From Dryomyza anilis (lineage: Eukaryota > Arthropoda > Insecta > Diptera > Dryomyzidae), in NCBI GenBank assembly GCA_951804985.1, contig OX638131.1, positions 82,982,638 through 83,046,637 on the forward strand: a stretch of 64,000 bases of DNA, given 5' to 3'. Each line of letters opens with the position of its first letter. The stretch's first letter is position 1. Shown piece by piece: positions 18,745 to 29,916 of this stretch. Both the position numbers and the translations under genes were made by a program. The notes under the pieces were generated by a model, which made no database searches, was not told the origin of the DNA, and was given only the letters and a program-made list of their open reading frames with translations.

Positions 18745-19817
18745 TGTAACGAACCTTTTTGGCCGATGCCGAGGTATCACTCGTCGTGTCCAGGGTTCGT
18801 TGCAAAAATTTATATTTTTGCAGAGTAACACAACTTTTTTTTTAAAATTCACAGTTTTTTATTAAAATTAAATAAAGTTAGATTTACTTAGCAAATATGT
18901 TTATAACCAAAGAAAATTCAATTTCACTTTTTACACTATTCCCGTCGAGCCGTGGGGTACAGGTATATGCCGTAATCCATGGCCGGACTGCATTGCTCAG
19001 AATCCGTATACTCACAACTCTGCGACGGCTCTCTTCCCCTGCAGTAGTGTGTCTTGACCAGCGGCCACAGACACAGCCTACTCTCCGTCTGCCTCTCCTG
19101 CAGTAGTGTGTCTTGACCAGCGGCCACAGTCACAGCCTACTCTCCATCTGCCTCTCCTGCAGTAGTGTGTCTTGACCAGCGGCCACAGTCACAGCCTACT
19201 CTCCGTCTGCCTCTCCTGCAGTAGTGTGTCTTGACCAGCGGCCACAGTCACAGCCTACTCTCCGTCTGCCTCTCCTGCAGTAGTGTGTCTTGACCAGCGG
19301 CCACAGTCACAGCCTACTCTCCGTCTGCCTCTCCTGCAGTAGTGTGTCTTGACCAGCGGCCACAGTCACAGCCTACTCGTTACAACTTACCCTGTTGAGT
19401 GATCACTGCTAACTACCTTGGTCCGCGACCAGAGGTGAACTGCCAACTGCGACTACTGCTACTAGAGCGACTGTTCTGGTCAGCGACCATGAACCAACTG
19501 AACGATTGCTGCTGTCGTCGTTCGAATGAAACCTCGCTTTGCCAATTCGAACATGTCAGCTGTTCGGCCATTTGCAATTTTCGAAGTCCAATCGATCAGG
19601 GTGGCGGTGTTGCATGTGGCATCCTACTATTTTGTAAAAAGTAGTAGTTCATCTTCGAATCCCATTATACGGCATTTTATACATTCGACGTAGTTGTTAT
19701 AACTTAATAATATTCCAATTAATAAAAATAGCTTAATAATAAAAAAAAATATAAAATATAAAGCAGACCAGCTGCTATGTTGACGAAAATGAGGCGCCGC
19801 CGATTTTCGTCGTTACA
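18745..19817 (-). repeat. 5' LTR of the gypsy element
   Basis: 1073 bp, the partner of 12042-13114. On the minus strand a TATAAAA box candidate lies at 19681-19675 and AATAAA at 18863-18858. The 59-bp repeats are at 19039-19378. If that TATA is used, the array lies in the transcribed leader. Confidence 0.96.
19039..19378. repeat. 59-bp tandem repeat array in the 5' LTR
   Basis: Same six units as at 12336-12675, at the same offset from the LTR start. The copy number is identical in both LTRs, as expected because both are copied from one template. Confidence 0.92.
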
Positions 19818-20143
19818 ATAGAAACATAATAATTACTACATCCAAACATAATAAATATTTGAACCGAAACATAAATATGTTTAAAATATAACATGATTTG
19901 GAACGACCTGAATATAAATATGTTTCCAGTGAAACATATTAGTTGTTTCAGTTCAAAAAGTAGTATGTTTGCATAAAAACATATCTTAATATTTTTGGAA
20001 AGGAATCCTGAAAATAAAATAAAATCAAATATATTTTTTTTTTATTAGATATCATTAAACATGCACAGTGAGAATTATTAATATTTGAATTCATATACAA
20101 ATTTTTAAATGCATGAATGAATAATTGAATGAAACTCTCAGTA

Positions 20144-20484
20144 AAGGGTTTTTCAACAGGGACGCTACAAAAGTAGAGCGACGGGGACAGCAAACGACGC
20201 CATATTTCTTCCCGCTCCTTTGACATTTCTCTTCAGTAAATTTTGCCATTTCATGATGGAAAGATATACAAATTCGAATTTCGGTAGTAAATTTTAATGA
20301 TTTCGACTCATTGTTGGCTCGTATATCTTTCCATTATGAAATGGCAAACCTTAATGAGGAGAAATGTCAAAAGAGCGGCATGAAATATGGCGTCGTTTGC
20401 TGTCCCTGTCGCTCTACTTTTGTAGCGTCCCTGTTGAAAAACCCTTGAAAAAAACTTTTGTAGCGTTCTTATTGAAAAACCCTT
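20144..20484. mobile_element. Foldback MITE family F, copy 1, inserted at TA
   Basis: The ends AAGGGTTTTTCAA face outward with TA on both sides (20142-20143, 20485-20486). The arms of about 130 bp are nearly complementary (GGGACGCTACAAAAGTAGAG... and its complement at about 20405-20440). An extra short copy of the right terminus follows (20447-20484). It sits inside family X. It has no ORF, and mariner-type mobilisation is inferred from the TA target. Confidence 0.8.
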
Positions 20485-21465
20485 TACAAGTCTCAGTGCA
20501 GCACATAGCGTTGGCAAGAAATTCACGGAGCCTGTTGTAAAAAACCATGCCGAATTCTGTTTGAAAATAGAAGCACTGATTTTCCAGTTGTGATTTTTTT
20601 GATGAAATATCCGTGTCGGCTTTTCACAATATTTTTAGAAAAACATTCAGGAACATGTAAATTATATACTGCACTATTAAATGATATTATTTGTTACTAT
20701 TTGTACTTTTTGTACCACAAATTGTATATTATATACAAATGACATTATCGATACGAATACGTTTTCTCGGCAAATATCAAAAGACACGTATGCAGAAAAT
20801 GGCGGTCACCGAGTGTAAACTTCGTATACAAGAAGAATATTGCAAGAATACTTTTATTTACATCTAATTTCATTTTTTTGTTTCTTTTCAAACATTAGTA
20901 TGTTAAACGGACCAATACATACTTCAAACGATGACAAAAGAGACGTAGATAGAAAATTCTGCTCAACGAGTGCCAACTTCGTAGAAGAATGTTGGTAGAA
21001 TACATTAATTAAATCCAATTTCTTTTTGGTTTGTTTTTGAACATCAATATGTTCAAACGATGGCAAAAGATGGCATAGGTAGAAAATGCTGCGCAACTTC
21101 GTCTGTCGATAACTAATCGCATGAAGACGAACAATAATTTAATCACACTTCATTCGTAATACATGTATGGTGATTTCGTATTATTTTTTAATAACATTCA
21201 AACATATTGAAACAAATCTTTTCTATCCGTGTAATGTATATTAAAATAAAAATTTTAAATATTTGGAAAATCATGAAAGTTAGATGCAAAACATATTTTT
21301 GAAGGCAACATTATGTTTGCATAATAACTAAAATTAATGAAAAGAATACAAAAACATATTAAAAATAATATGAAAATATTAAAACGTAACAGCCAATTAA
21401 AGTAAGAAAATGTATGATTCAAAAAACATTAGTATGTTGCCTGCATATTTTTCTTAGCGTGTACT

Positions 21466-22229
21466 TTTTAGTAATAGAAAAATGTTAGTAATAGTTGTTA
21501 ATTAGTTGGAAAATTTCTGTTTATCAATAAATAAATTTCTGTTTATCAATAAAATTATATTATAATCATATAACAATTGTATTACTTTAAATATATTTAT
21601 AACCCGAGACAAAATATCACGAGGTAATTGAACTCTTATTTTGCTTTATATGAAAATATTCAAATTTGTTACTAAAAATAACTGAACAATTTTAAAATAT
21701 TTGATTCGTTAATTCTATCTATTATAAGTCGTTGAAAAATAACCATAATAAATTCATTAAATTAATAGTTCTTTTAAAAAGAAATAATTCTTTTAAAATG
21801 AAATAATTCTTTTAAAAATGAAATAATACTTTTATAAATGCAATAATTCTTTTATAAATGAAATAATTCTTTTAAAAAGGAAATAATTCTTTTAAAAAAT
21901 TTGTTAAAACTCGTTCGAAATTAAGAACTTGCTATAGGGACCTGAACATTTTATTTTTACTATGTCATAACCCACGCCCAGTTACATGATCTGATCATGA
22001 TCATAGGATAAATTTCTACTAGGGCTCAAAACTCTCTATAACTAAACTAGTTCAAAAAGAGATTGATAAAAAGTCCCTGGATATATTGTCTATTGGGAAG
22101 TTGTAAGAGAAAGAACTCGCAATAAATATACAAGGAACTAGTTGCAAAATGAACTGATGAGTGAATACTCGTTAGATAAATAAACCGCAAAGAGCTCGCT
22201 ATAGAAAAAACTACAATATTTACAAATAT
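21466..22229. other. AT-rich stretch with a 20-bp tandem array
   Basis: No gene is seen. At 21764-21899 the unit AATAATTCTTTTAAAAATGA is repeated about seven times with small changes. Confidence 0.6.
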
Positions 22230-23560
22230 AATTTAGAAATTCCATTATATTTGAAAATCATCAAATATCAATTTAAATTCAAAAGATATCAATTCTAGTT
22301 CATAACTTTCCATTTGAAATTCAGAAAATATCAAAATGATATTCATAATTTTTCATATTAAATGCAGTAAGGGTCTATTTCATTTCGTATATCAATTGAA
22401 AATATAAATATCAATTGATATTTTCTGAGTTCCAAATGGAATATTATGAATAGCTATTGAAATTTTCTGAATTTCAAATAGAAAGTTATGAATATCAATT
22501 GATGTCTTTGGAATGTCTAATGAAATTTCATAATTACAATCAGGGACTAAAACCCTTTGGAATATCGTTTACGGTTTTGGTCCAAGATTTTTAAAATATC
22601 GGTTTACGTTCCGATTCCGATTTCAACCAAAAAATTATGTGGGTTGCGATTCCGGTTCCATCCCAACTAAGAATTAACGACCGGCACAAAACTGACACAG
22701 GCTTGTGCCAATGCTTATCATGCCTGTGTCATCACTGTTATCCAGGCTCGTTCCAAGACTGTGTCAAGACTGAAATGATAACTATCTTACAGGGCAGGGA
22801 CCAAGGCTTGATCCCCAGGCTTGTACCAAGGCTTGTCCCTCTGGCTTGAAACAAGCCTATGCCCCAGACTTGCGACAATACTTGTAATACGCCTAAAGCT
22901 CATGCTATTGGGCATAATCTTTCATAGGCGTTGCATTCATTCTTCATGTCATTACACTTAAGAGTCGAGTCTGTAGATAAATAAAATTTAACAGTAACAC
23001 TTACGTTAATTTGAAGACTTTTTGTGCAGACAACATCAAAGAGATAATTCTGCAATTTTTATATGTGTCTCAATACTGGGTCAGCCTTGTGTCAATCTTG
23101 GTATACCGAGGCCTGTGTGGAGTTCGAGAGTGAAAATTGTGCCAGTCCTGTGCCTAGGTTGGTATATCAAGGTCTGTGTGAAGTCTGGGAGTGACGATTG
23201 TGCCAGGCTTGTGCCTAAAACAAACTATCAAGGCCTGAAGCGACAAGTGTGTCAGGCCTGTGTCTATCCCGATATACTGAGTTATGTTAGTCAAGCTTGT
23301 AACAAGCCTGGCACTTTTGTTAGGGCATGAGAATTCCTACTTAGGAAAATCAAAACGGTTTATATTTCGGGTCTTTGCAGTCCCTGATTTAAGACGTCAT
23401 GTCTTTTGAATTTCAAATAGAATTTCTGAATTACAATTGGCAACTTTTGAATTTCAAATGGAATTTCTGAAGTACAATTGGCAACTTTTGAATTTTAAAT
23501 GTTATTTCTGAATTACTATTGACGTCTTTTGAATTTCAACTGATTCTTTGTGAATTGCAT
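22230..23560. repeat. Satellite-like degenerate array interrupted by an insertion
   Basis: 22230-22540 and 23395-23545 consist of diverged units built on TTTGAATTTCAAATGGAA and TTCTGAATTACAATTGGC (period about 47-55 bp). The middle, 22541-23386, is unrelated and looks inserted. Confidence 0.6.
22541..23386. mobile_element. TIR element with CAGGGACT ends and internal GGCTTGT repeats
   Basis: Left end CAGGGACTAAAACCC and right end (complement CAGGGACTGCAAAGACCC) are inverted, with a further shared ACGGTTTTG block. Inside, 22690-23310 carries more than ten imperfect copies of AGGCTTGT(G/A)CCAA or its variants in both orientations. There is no transposase. The CAGGG-type end suggests hAT, but I could not find a matching 8-bp duplication. 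Confidence 0.55.
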
Positions 23561-24410
23561 TTGTAAATGAAAAATGTTATAGGAAAAATGTTATAGGAAT
23601 AATTCGTTAGGAAAAGAACTCGTAAGTCCATAACTCGTTAAAGAAATGTTAAAAATGTATTTGTGAAATAACTTTGTAGAAAATAATTCATTAAATTAAA
23701 TTTATTAAATTTTTATGTTGGGACTTTTGAACATAAGAAATCGTGCATCGCAAAAAAAAAACAACATACCGCTCTCTTCGCAGCGCTCATCACCAATCGT
23801 ATGTTAATCTCTGCAGAGCCATTTCTCGATTGCATTGCAATGCAAACTAAATCAGTTTAAATTAGTTATATTCTTTTGTCGGACGTGTTGCCGCATTATC
23901 ATTATTATTACCTTGCTGCAGCAGTACCAGCATCCTCTGCTTCCTCTTCTTCTGCTGTTGTTTTCTACTTCTACTTCCGCTTCTTCTTCTTTTTCTTCTA
24001 TTGCTGCCTCATGCTCTTTTGTTGTAGCCATGTGGCATGTGCACGCGCATTGCCATGAGTAGTGCTTTCGTGAGCTTTTTGTTCAAAAAGTTTACACTTG
24101 CAAGAAATGCAATTTGGCATAATTTATGATGTATTTTAAATGAAATTATTGCAATTTGTTTTTGTGTTTTTTTTATTGCTGCAATTTGTTGTCTTTACAT
24201 TTATTTATGTGTTTTTGTTGTTGAGTTTATTGCGGTTGTAGACGGTGCATTTATTGCAGATATTGTTGTAGCTGTATCGTATTTCACTGCATTATCACTG
24301 GTTTGAATTTTGAGTCTGTTTGATTAATGAGACTGCTTAATTACATTAAATTTGATTACCTACAGCTCTACCTAATTTGTTTTTTTTTTTTTTATTATAA
24401 ATCATATTGT
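23561..24410. other. Non-coding stretch with a pyrimidine-rich patch
   Basis: No gene is seen. 23930-24010 is a TTC/TCT-rich patch that opens several short frames coding for Ser/Phe runs. I treat these as simple sequence. Confidence 0.5.
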
Positions 24411-25047
24411 CACTATCATGACAAAGGGGTGAATGTGTAATTTTTGATATTTACGTTTTTTTTACATTTTTGAAAGTAGTTTTGTTGCATATTTCTAGCC
24501 ACAATAGACAAAACCAAAAGGGCGAATTCGAAAAATTGAAAATGTTGTCATGCCAAAAAGGCGAATCTTTTTGTTTTTTTACTATACCTCTTTATTGGTG
24601 CAAGATAAAATAGTGATGTAAAGTCATTTATAGTTTGTTTTCAAAGCACCTATCGATCATAATCATTATTTTATATTTTTTTTGAATTTTAATCATTTGC
24701 AAGAAAAATGTTTAACAAATTCTTTTTAAATAATGATGCCAATCGATAGGTGCTTTGAAAACAAACAATTAATGCTTTTACATCACTATTTTATCTTGAT
24801 CCAATTAAGAGTTATAGCATAAAAAACAAAAATATAAGCGTTTTGGTCCAGATATAGCCTCACTAAATCCATATTTATAATTCAGTAAGTTGTCCAAATC
24901 CAAAGATATTTTATATAATTGATGTATAAACCAAAATAACAATATAAATGGAAGAAAAAAATAAATTTTACTAATTTTTAAAGCACTTTAAAATTTGATA
25001 TCCCGACATTTTTAAAAATGCACATTCGCCCCTTTGGCATGACAGTG
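24411..25047. mobile_element. Foldback element with CACTATC/GACAGTG ends
   Basis: The outer ends share CATGACAAAGGGG-type and GAATGTG blocks in inverse orientation. Further in, 24600-24665 and 24735-24805 are complementary over about 65 bp (GATAAAATAGTGATGTAAA, CAAAGCACCTATCGAT). It is non-coding, and the target duplication is unclear. Confidence 0.6.
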
Positions 25048-25770
25048 ACGATACATATATTAATAACTTTATTTATTACAGTAATTTCAAAAATAATTCA
25101 AATTTGCTTTTTTTGGAAATTCGTTTTAAAATCTCTATTTTAATGTAAAGAGTTATTTGAAGTTAATATTCTGATTCGGTTGCCTGGTTAGGCCTGCTTA
25201 AATTAACCTTATCTTAATCCCATTTCATTGGAAGGATATTTAAATTCCCAGTTTCCTATTCTTCCGCTTATGATTCGCGGAATATTTGAATTTTTTGGAA
25301 AGTCCGTTTTCGGATATTTTTCAAAACAATCCTTTTTCGGATATTTTTCAAAACATAACTTTCTGTGTGGACATTATTTAAGATTAACATAATTTCACAT
25401 CCCTCCCTTATAAGAATACGATAAGGCATCTACCGAAGGCCACCTGAAATTATCTTGATCAGAGTCGGCTAGGGTAAGGCTACTTTCTACGACTACCCGA
25501 GTGAAAATTTAATTCAGGATGCATTCATTGTCTGATCATGCTTGCTTGATATCAAAAAAGGTATTGATCAGGTTTCCACATCAGTGCCTGATTCAAAAGA
25601 AGGTTTCCTGATTTTATCATTATCCTAAACTTATATCATTCGATGTAAATTTAAATTCTTCTGAAACGGCTTTTATCAAATTCGTTCCTTCAAACAAAAA
25701 ATAGTTTTCTAGTTCATTTCAAACTTGTCCTAGGATTGGGTTTGTATCAAAAAAGATGACATTCTTTATA
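25048..25770. other. Non-coding AT-rich stretch
   Basis: No gene or clear repeat is recognised. A short tandem TTTTCGGATATTTTTCAAAAC occurs twice around 25308-25352. Confidence 0.5.
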
Positions 25771-25975
25771 AAGGGTTTTTTAACAGGGACGCTACAAAAG
25801 TAGAGCCACAGGGACAGCAAGTGACGCCATATTTCTTGCCGCTCTTTTGACATTTCTCTTCAGTAAGGCTTGCCATTTCATGATGGAAAGATATACGAAT
25901 TCGAATTTCGGTAGTATATTTTAATAATTTCGACTCGTTGTTAGCTCGTATATCTTTCCATCATGAAAAACCCTT
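25771..25975. mobile_element. Foldback MITE family F, copy 2, right arm deleted
   Basis: Starts TA|AAGGGTTTTTTAACAGGG. After the central GAATTCGAATTTCGG the right arm is cut short at CATCATG and joins directly to AAAAACCCTT|TA. Confidence 0.75.
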
Positions 25976-26059
25976 TACAGTAATTCGATCATAATTATTA
26001 GGAACATTTTAATATTGATTCGATGAACATTTTTGGAACTTTTTTTGACATAGTGAAAA

Positions 26060-26102
26060 CCGAGCATAAGTTCTTCAGGACTGTAATGCCAAACAATTAT
26101 TA
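26060..26102 (+). mobile_element. SINE tail fragment
   Basis: AAGTTCTTCAGGACTGTAAT followed by GCCAAACAATTATTATTA matches the 3' end of the tRNA-derived SINE. The head and body are missing. Confidence 0.6.
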
Positions 26103-26210
26103 TTATTTTTTAATTTTCACAAATTATCTTTATTCTGAAATTTGAAAAAAATATTAAATGTGTGTGAAGAGAATGTTCTCAAATTCACATTTCATCGAAA
26201 TCACAATTTT

Positions 26211-26850
26211 TATACCCTACACTAAGAGTGAAGGGGTATATTCAGTTTGGTATTCTTGATCAGCATGACCTCCTGAGTCGATTTAGCGATATTCGTCTCT
26301 CTGTCCTTCTGTCTGTTGTAATCACGATTACAGAAAAGTAGAAGAGCTGGAACAATGAAACTTTATATTTAAATTACTTATATATCTAAGCTGTCTGAAC
26401 AAGAAAATTGGCATGATCGGTCTACTGTGACCTGGGAACCGACTACTTATGTTCAAATACCTCATGGCATTATGCTAAAATATTTCAAAATAATGCTTTC
26501 TCGCAGCCGACTTTCTCGCAGCCGACTTTCTCGCAGCCGACTTGTGGTTACCCAAAAAAAAAAAAAAAAATCAAAATTCGATATACTTACCCATTTGTAC
26601 ATATGGGTATCAAATGAAAGGTATTTCTTCAGTGATTGCAAGTTTTAAGTTATTTTTAGGATTCGTATACCCTCGTGATAGTACCCACTTTTAATAGTAC
26701 CAACGCACATTATCACACACATATGTGTAGGGTATTTATAGTCGGCTTAGACCGACTATAACTTTCAAAATTCTTACTAACATCATCACAGCAACTATCA
26801 CAATTTCCCTACTTCAAAATTTCCCATGTGACTAACCTTCCCAACTGTTT
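26211..26850 (+). mobile_element. Family T repeat, copy 2
   Basis: It has the same start (TATACCCTACACTAAGAG) and hairpin (TATAGTCGG...CCGACTATA near 26738-26760) as copy 1. A private change is a triplicated 15-mer TTTCTCGCAGCCGAC at 26497-26541. Confidence 0.7.
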
Positions 26851-27032
26851 TTATAATATAATAAAATTGAATTCGATTTAAAACTTTTTATATATTCGGT
26901 TTCTTTCAATAGCTGTTATTTGATTTTTTATTGTATATTTAAATTGTACTATATCATTTATTTTCTCATCTCATTTCAGGTAAGCATCGTGACAATTTCA
27001 AGATTACTATTACGCATAAGTAATTCGAGGAC

Positions 27033-27306
27033 GTCGGTAGCTCAAGGTTAGTGTATTGGACTGTGAGCCAAAAGGTACCAGGTTCAAGCCTGGAGTGGGG
27101 CTAACAACATCTTTTCACATAAACATTTGTCTATACCGCGCTACTTCTCGGCAGTAAATGGCAAACATACGAGAGTAAAACTTTGGCTATGAAAAGCTTT
27201 CACCCGCCATTCCCACCACTTATAACAAATATAACACGCACAGTCCAAAATGGTTAGGGTGCGCGGCCTAAGATCTTATAGGACTGTAGCGCCAAACTAT
27301 TATTAT
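27033..27306 (+). mobile_element. tRNA-derived SINE, copy C
   Basis: The head GTCGGTAGCTCAAGG and B-box GGTTCAAGCC are present. A part of the body is shortened near 27205. It is flanked by a perfect 9-bp duplication TTCGAGGAC (27024-27032 and 27307-27315). It ends in a TATTATT tail. Confidence 0.88.
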
Positions 27307-27315
27307 TTCGAGGAC

Positions 27316-28823
27316 ATATTCTAAAATTAAAACTATAACAATCGAGTTCAAAAAAGATCACTCGCGTATCCGTATCATTTACTACCTCATGAGCATTATT
27401 ATTAATTATAATAATTAGACTCCCAGCTTCAATAAATATTAAATGGTGTTGTAAAGCTGAATTTTAAAAACTTATCACTGTTTTCTTTTAATTATTTTGA
27501 TGTTCATCTGTGTTTATGAGCAAAATAATGCCTATCGTTATAAATTAATTAGTTTTTCACATTTTAAAAACATTTTAAGTTTTGCTCAGATTTGTATCTT
27601 GAACTCTAATGAGTTCATAAAACACACTGCCAGAACTCTATATCTGCTCTAATGAGCACAAAAGTGTGTCTTCGTTACAGTGCCCTATCAGCATCAGCAT
27701 CATCATCATCAACTTCCTCATCCACATAATGAAAGCTACATCATTTGCTAACTTCTTTTTAGTTTCGTATCTCGTTGCTCTTTATCCATATGCTTCTTAT
27801 TTTTGTTTTAGTTGAAGTCGGCACAAGTCGCTAAGATTAAAAAGCAATTAAATACGTTTTGTTAGCAAAAAGATTTGTAGTAGGGGGGAATAGTGAGGAG
27901 AATAATAAAAACGTAATAACTTTTTTAAACAATTTAGCTCAAGAGACTCACAACATGTGAGCCCAAGAGAAAGCACCAACTAAACTATACAACGTAAAGT
28001 CAGAAAAGGCGTGCGAGTAAATTACGACGTGTAACGGTTACGCCGATGTTTCAACTGTCAAAACCGAAGACAAGGACGACGCGACGCTATGCGTTCGCCT
28101 CGTCATGTGTGTTGTTTGCCCTTGGCATGATAATGTGTGTTGCTGCCTTCGGCTGACCTGACATCACAGTTTGAAATGCAATTTTCAATGTTTGTCACAA
28201 TCAATAAATTTCGTACATTCGGACATTGTTTGGTTGACAAACCCCCCGACATATTCGGATTGCTGCATTTGTACACATCGTATGAAATGTTTGTAAACAC
28301 ATTTTAATCATTTGTTCAATTTTAACTAATTCGTTTGTTAAATTGACAAACATTTTCATGGGTATTACATTTAATATGTTTAATTTATAATGTTTTTGTA
28401 CACTATGCAGTCATTTTGATAATTGGATCATATTTTCTAAAATTTATAATAATTCTAAATAATGAGCCCTATCCAAAAAAAACATATTTCAACGATTCTA
28501 GTACAACATTTTTGTATAAAAATAAATTTTATTTAAGTACAAAATTGGTTTGTTCGAGAGCAAACGATGGGATTTAATATATATTCCCGGTATCGGAAAA
28601 ATAAGCGTCGTGACTCGATTGGTGACTCGATTAGTGTGTTGGACTATGATCCAAATGCGTTAGAATACGGGCCAAAAATCGCTATTGCAGTCCAATGCGA
28701 TAGGTCTCTGGTTCGATCACAGCGATTTTTAACATCCAGGTTCTTCAGATCTGCAGCGCCAAACTATTATTATTATCAGAGAAACTCGCTATAGTAAAAA
28801 CTTGCTATAGTAATAACTTGCTT
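27316..28823. other. Non-coding stretch with a possible SINE-like relic
   Basis: No gene is recognised. 28610-28775 has a head-like part (GATTAGTGTGTTGGAC), a B-box-like GGTTCGATCAC at 28709 and the tail GCGCCAAACTATTATTATT, so it may be a different or heavily changed SINE. 27690-27720 is a short ATCATC repeat. Confidence 0.45.
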
Positions 28824-28831
28824 TATTTATA

Positions 28832-29908
28832 GGGTTGGCGTCATAATCCCGACGGCCTAAATACCGCAGGACATAATCCCGACGACATAATCCCGAAGGC
28901 CAGAATTCTGAAATATAAACACTTAAAAAATAATCGCTTTTTTTAAGTTTTTCTAAGAGAAAAGAAAGTTTAGAGTATATTAAAGAAACTGTATTTTTTT
29001 TACAATATATCGCGCGATTTTTTGTAAAAAAAATTTCATTTATAATACTGTTACGAAAATTCAGTCTACGGAAAACTGTTCTATGAGTTCGTATCGCTGG
29101 ATTGTGTACAAAATAAAAACCCTCTTATGTTTGGTTTAAATTACAACAATTAACTTTATTAATTCACATTAACTAAAGAACTTTACTAATAACAAATTCT
29201 AACAACTGCTGCATGTCTACTATTTAACTTGATATTGATCACACACGAGATGCACTCGACCACTTTCCAATCACTACTGAAGTGCTGTACCTCAGATGCG
29301 CCTCCCTTATATACTGCATGCATCAGTTCGACATGTTTCGACAAGCTTCGACTTGTTTCGAGAACCTTCTACTCGTTTCGTGAATGACGCATACTATTGG
29401 CATCTCATTCGCACTCATGTGTTTTAATGTGCAGATCTTCCATCTCTTTCTCGCACATTGCTCATTACGCTGAATGATCTTCCGTATCTTTCTAACACAT
29501 TGCTTAGTGTGCTGAATTGTCTTGCGTCTCATTTATTATTGTTGAATGCTTTCACAGTGGGCTGAATTGTCTTGCGTCTCATTTATTATTGTTGAATGCT
29601 TGCACAGTGGGGAAAACCTCTTTTCTTAACAATACATTTTTGTTAATTTTAACTAAATAATACATTCTTGGGTTTAAATAATGAAATTGTTTTATATATG
29701 TATATTGCGAATGCGATATTCTTTGAACTTTATCGCGTTTATTAAATGACGAGAAAAAAATTAATATTATAGAATATATTCGACGGGATTAAAAAAATCG
29801 CGTCCAGTATATTAATATTTTGTCGGGATTTTGGCCGTCGGAATTTTAAATTTTTTCGGGAATTGGGGCATTCGGGATTTTGGCCGTCGAGATTTGGTCC
29901 CGCTTCCA
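28832..29908. mobile_element. DNA element N with 8-bp target duplication, split by a solo LTR
   Basis: It is flanked by TATTTATA at 28824-28831 and 29909-29916. The ends GGGTTGGCGTCATAATCCC and (complement) TGGAAGCGGGACCAAATCT are diverged but both lead into CGACGGCC. The subterminal motif ATAATCCCGACG is repeated three to four times at each end. There is no transposase. An 8-bp duplication fits hAT, P or Merlin, and I cannot choose. Confidence 0.55.
29049..29631 (-). mobile_element. Solo LTR, 583 bp
   Basis: Starts TGTTACG and ends TTAACA (inverted TGTTA/TAACA), with 4-bp duplications ATAC at 29045-29048 and 29632-29635. On the minus strand a TATATAAGG box lies near 29310-29318 and AATAAA near 29155, giving promoter, start and polyadenylation signal in LTR order. 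A 50-bp unit is duplicated at 29511-29560 and 29561-29610, upstream of the TATA. No internal region is present, so recombination between two LTRs removed it. It is unlike the LTR at 12042. Confidence 0.72.
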
Positions 29909-29916
29909 TATTTATA

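Larger units (their letters stand above)
12042..19817 (-). mobile_element. Complete Ty3/gypsy LTR retrotransposon
   Basis: This 7776-bp element reads right to left: LTR, primer site, gag, pol, third ORF, polypurine tract, LTR. It is bounded by TGTAACG...CGTTACA and a 4-bp target duplication ATAG (12038-12041 and 19818-19821). All pol domains are uninterrupted and the LTRs are nearly identical, so it inserted recently and may still be active. The tRNA-Lys primer type, LTRs of about 1.1 kb, 4-bp duplication and third ORF recall the Osvaldo/Ulysses-like group of insect elements. That placement is inference and needs a reverse-transcriptase tree. Confidence 0.96.
11726..21465. mobile_element. Family X TIR element, copy 1, split by the gypsy element
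   Basis: The left end TACACACAGGGAAAAAT and right end (complement TACACGCTAAGAAAAATATG) continue into about 80-bp inverted arms sharing GGCAACATA and CTTTAATTGGCTGT. The element is 11726-12041 plus 19822-21465, interrupted at ATAG by the gypsy element and again by a foldback MITE at 20144-20484. Inside, 20755-21125 holds about three diverged units of 130-150 bp, each with a GACAAAAGAGACGTAG/AGAAAAT.CTGC/AACTTCGT core. A relative lies at 54329-55723. There is no transposase, so it is non-autonomous. Confidence 0.65.

Noticed and set aside
21231..21235. Right end of family X at GTGTA near 21233
   Set aside because: Although copy 2 seems to end at the matching place, in copy 1 the long inverted arm to the left end continues to 21465, which gives the better TIR match.
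23835..24062. Ser- and Phe-rich frames
   Set aside because: Produced by TTC/TCT simple sequence.
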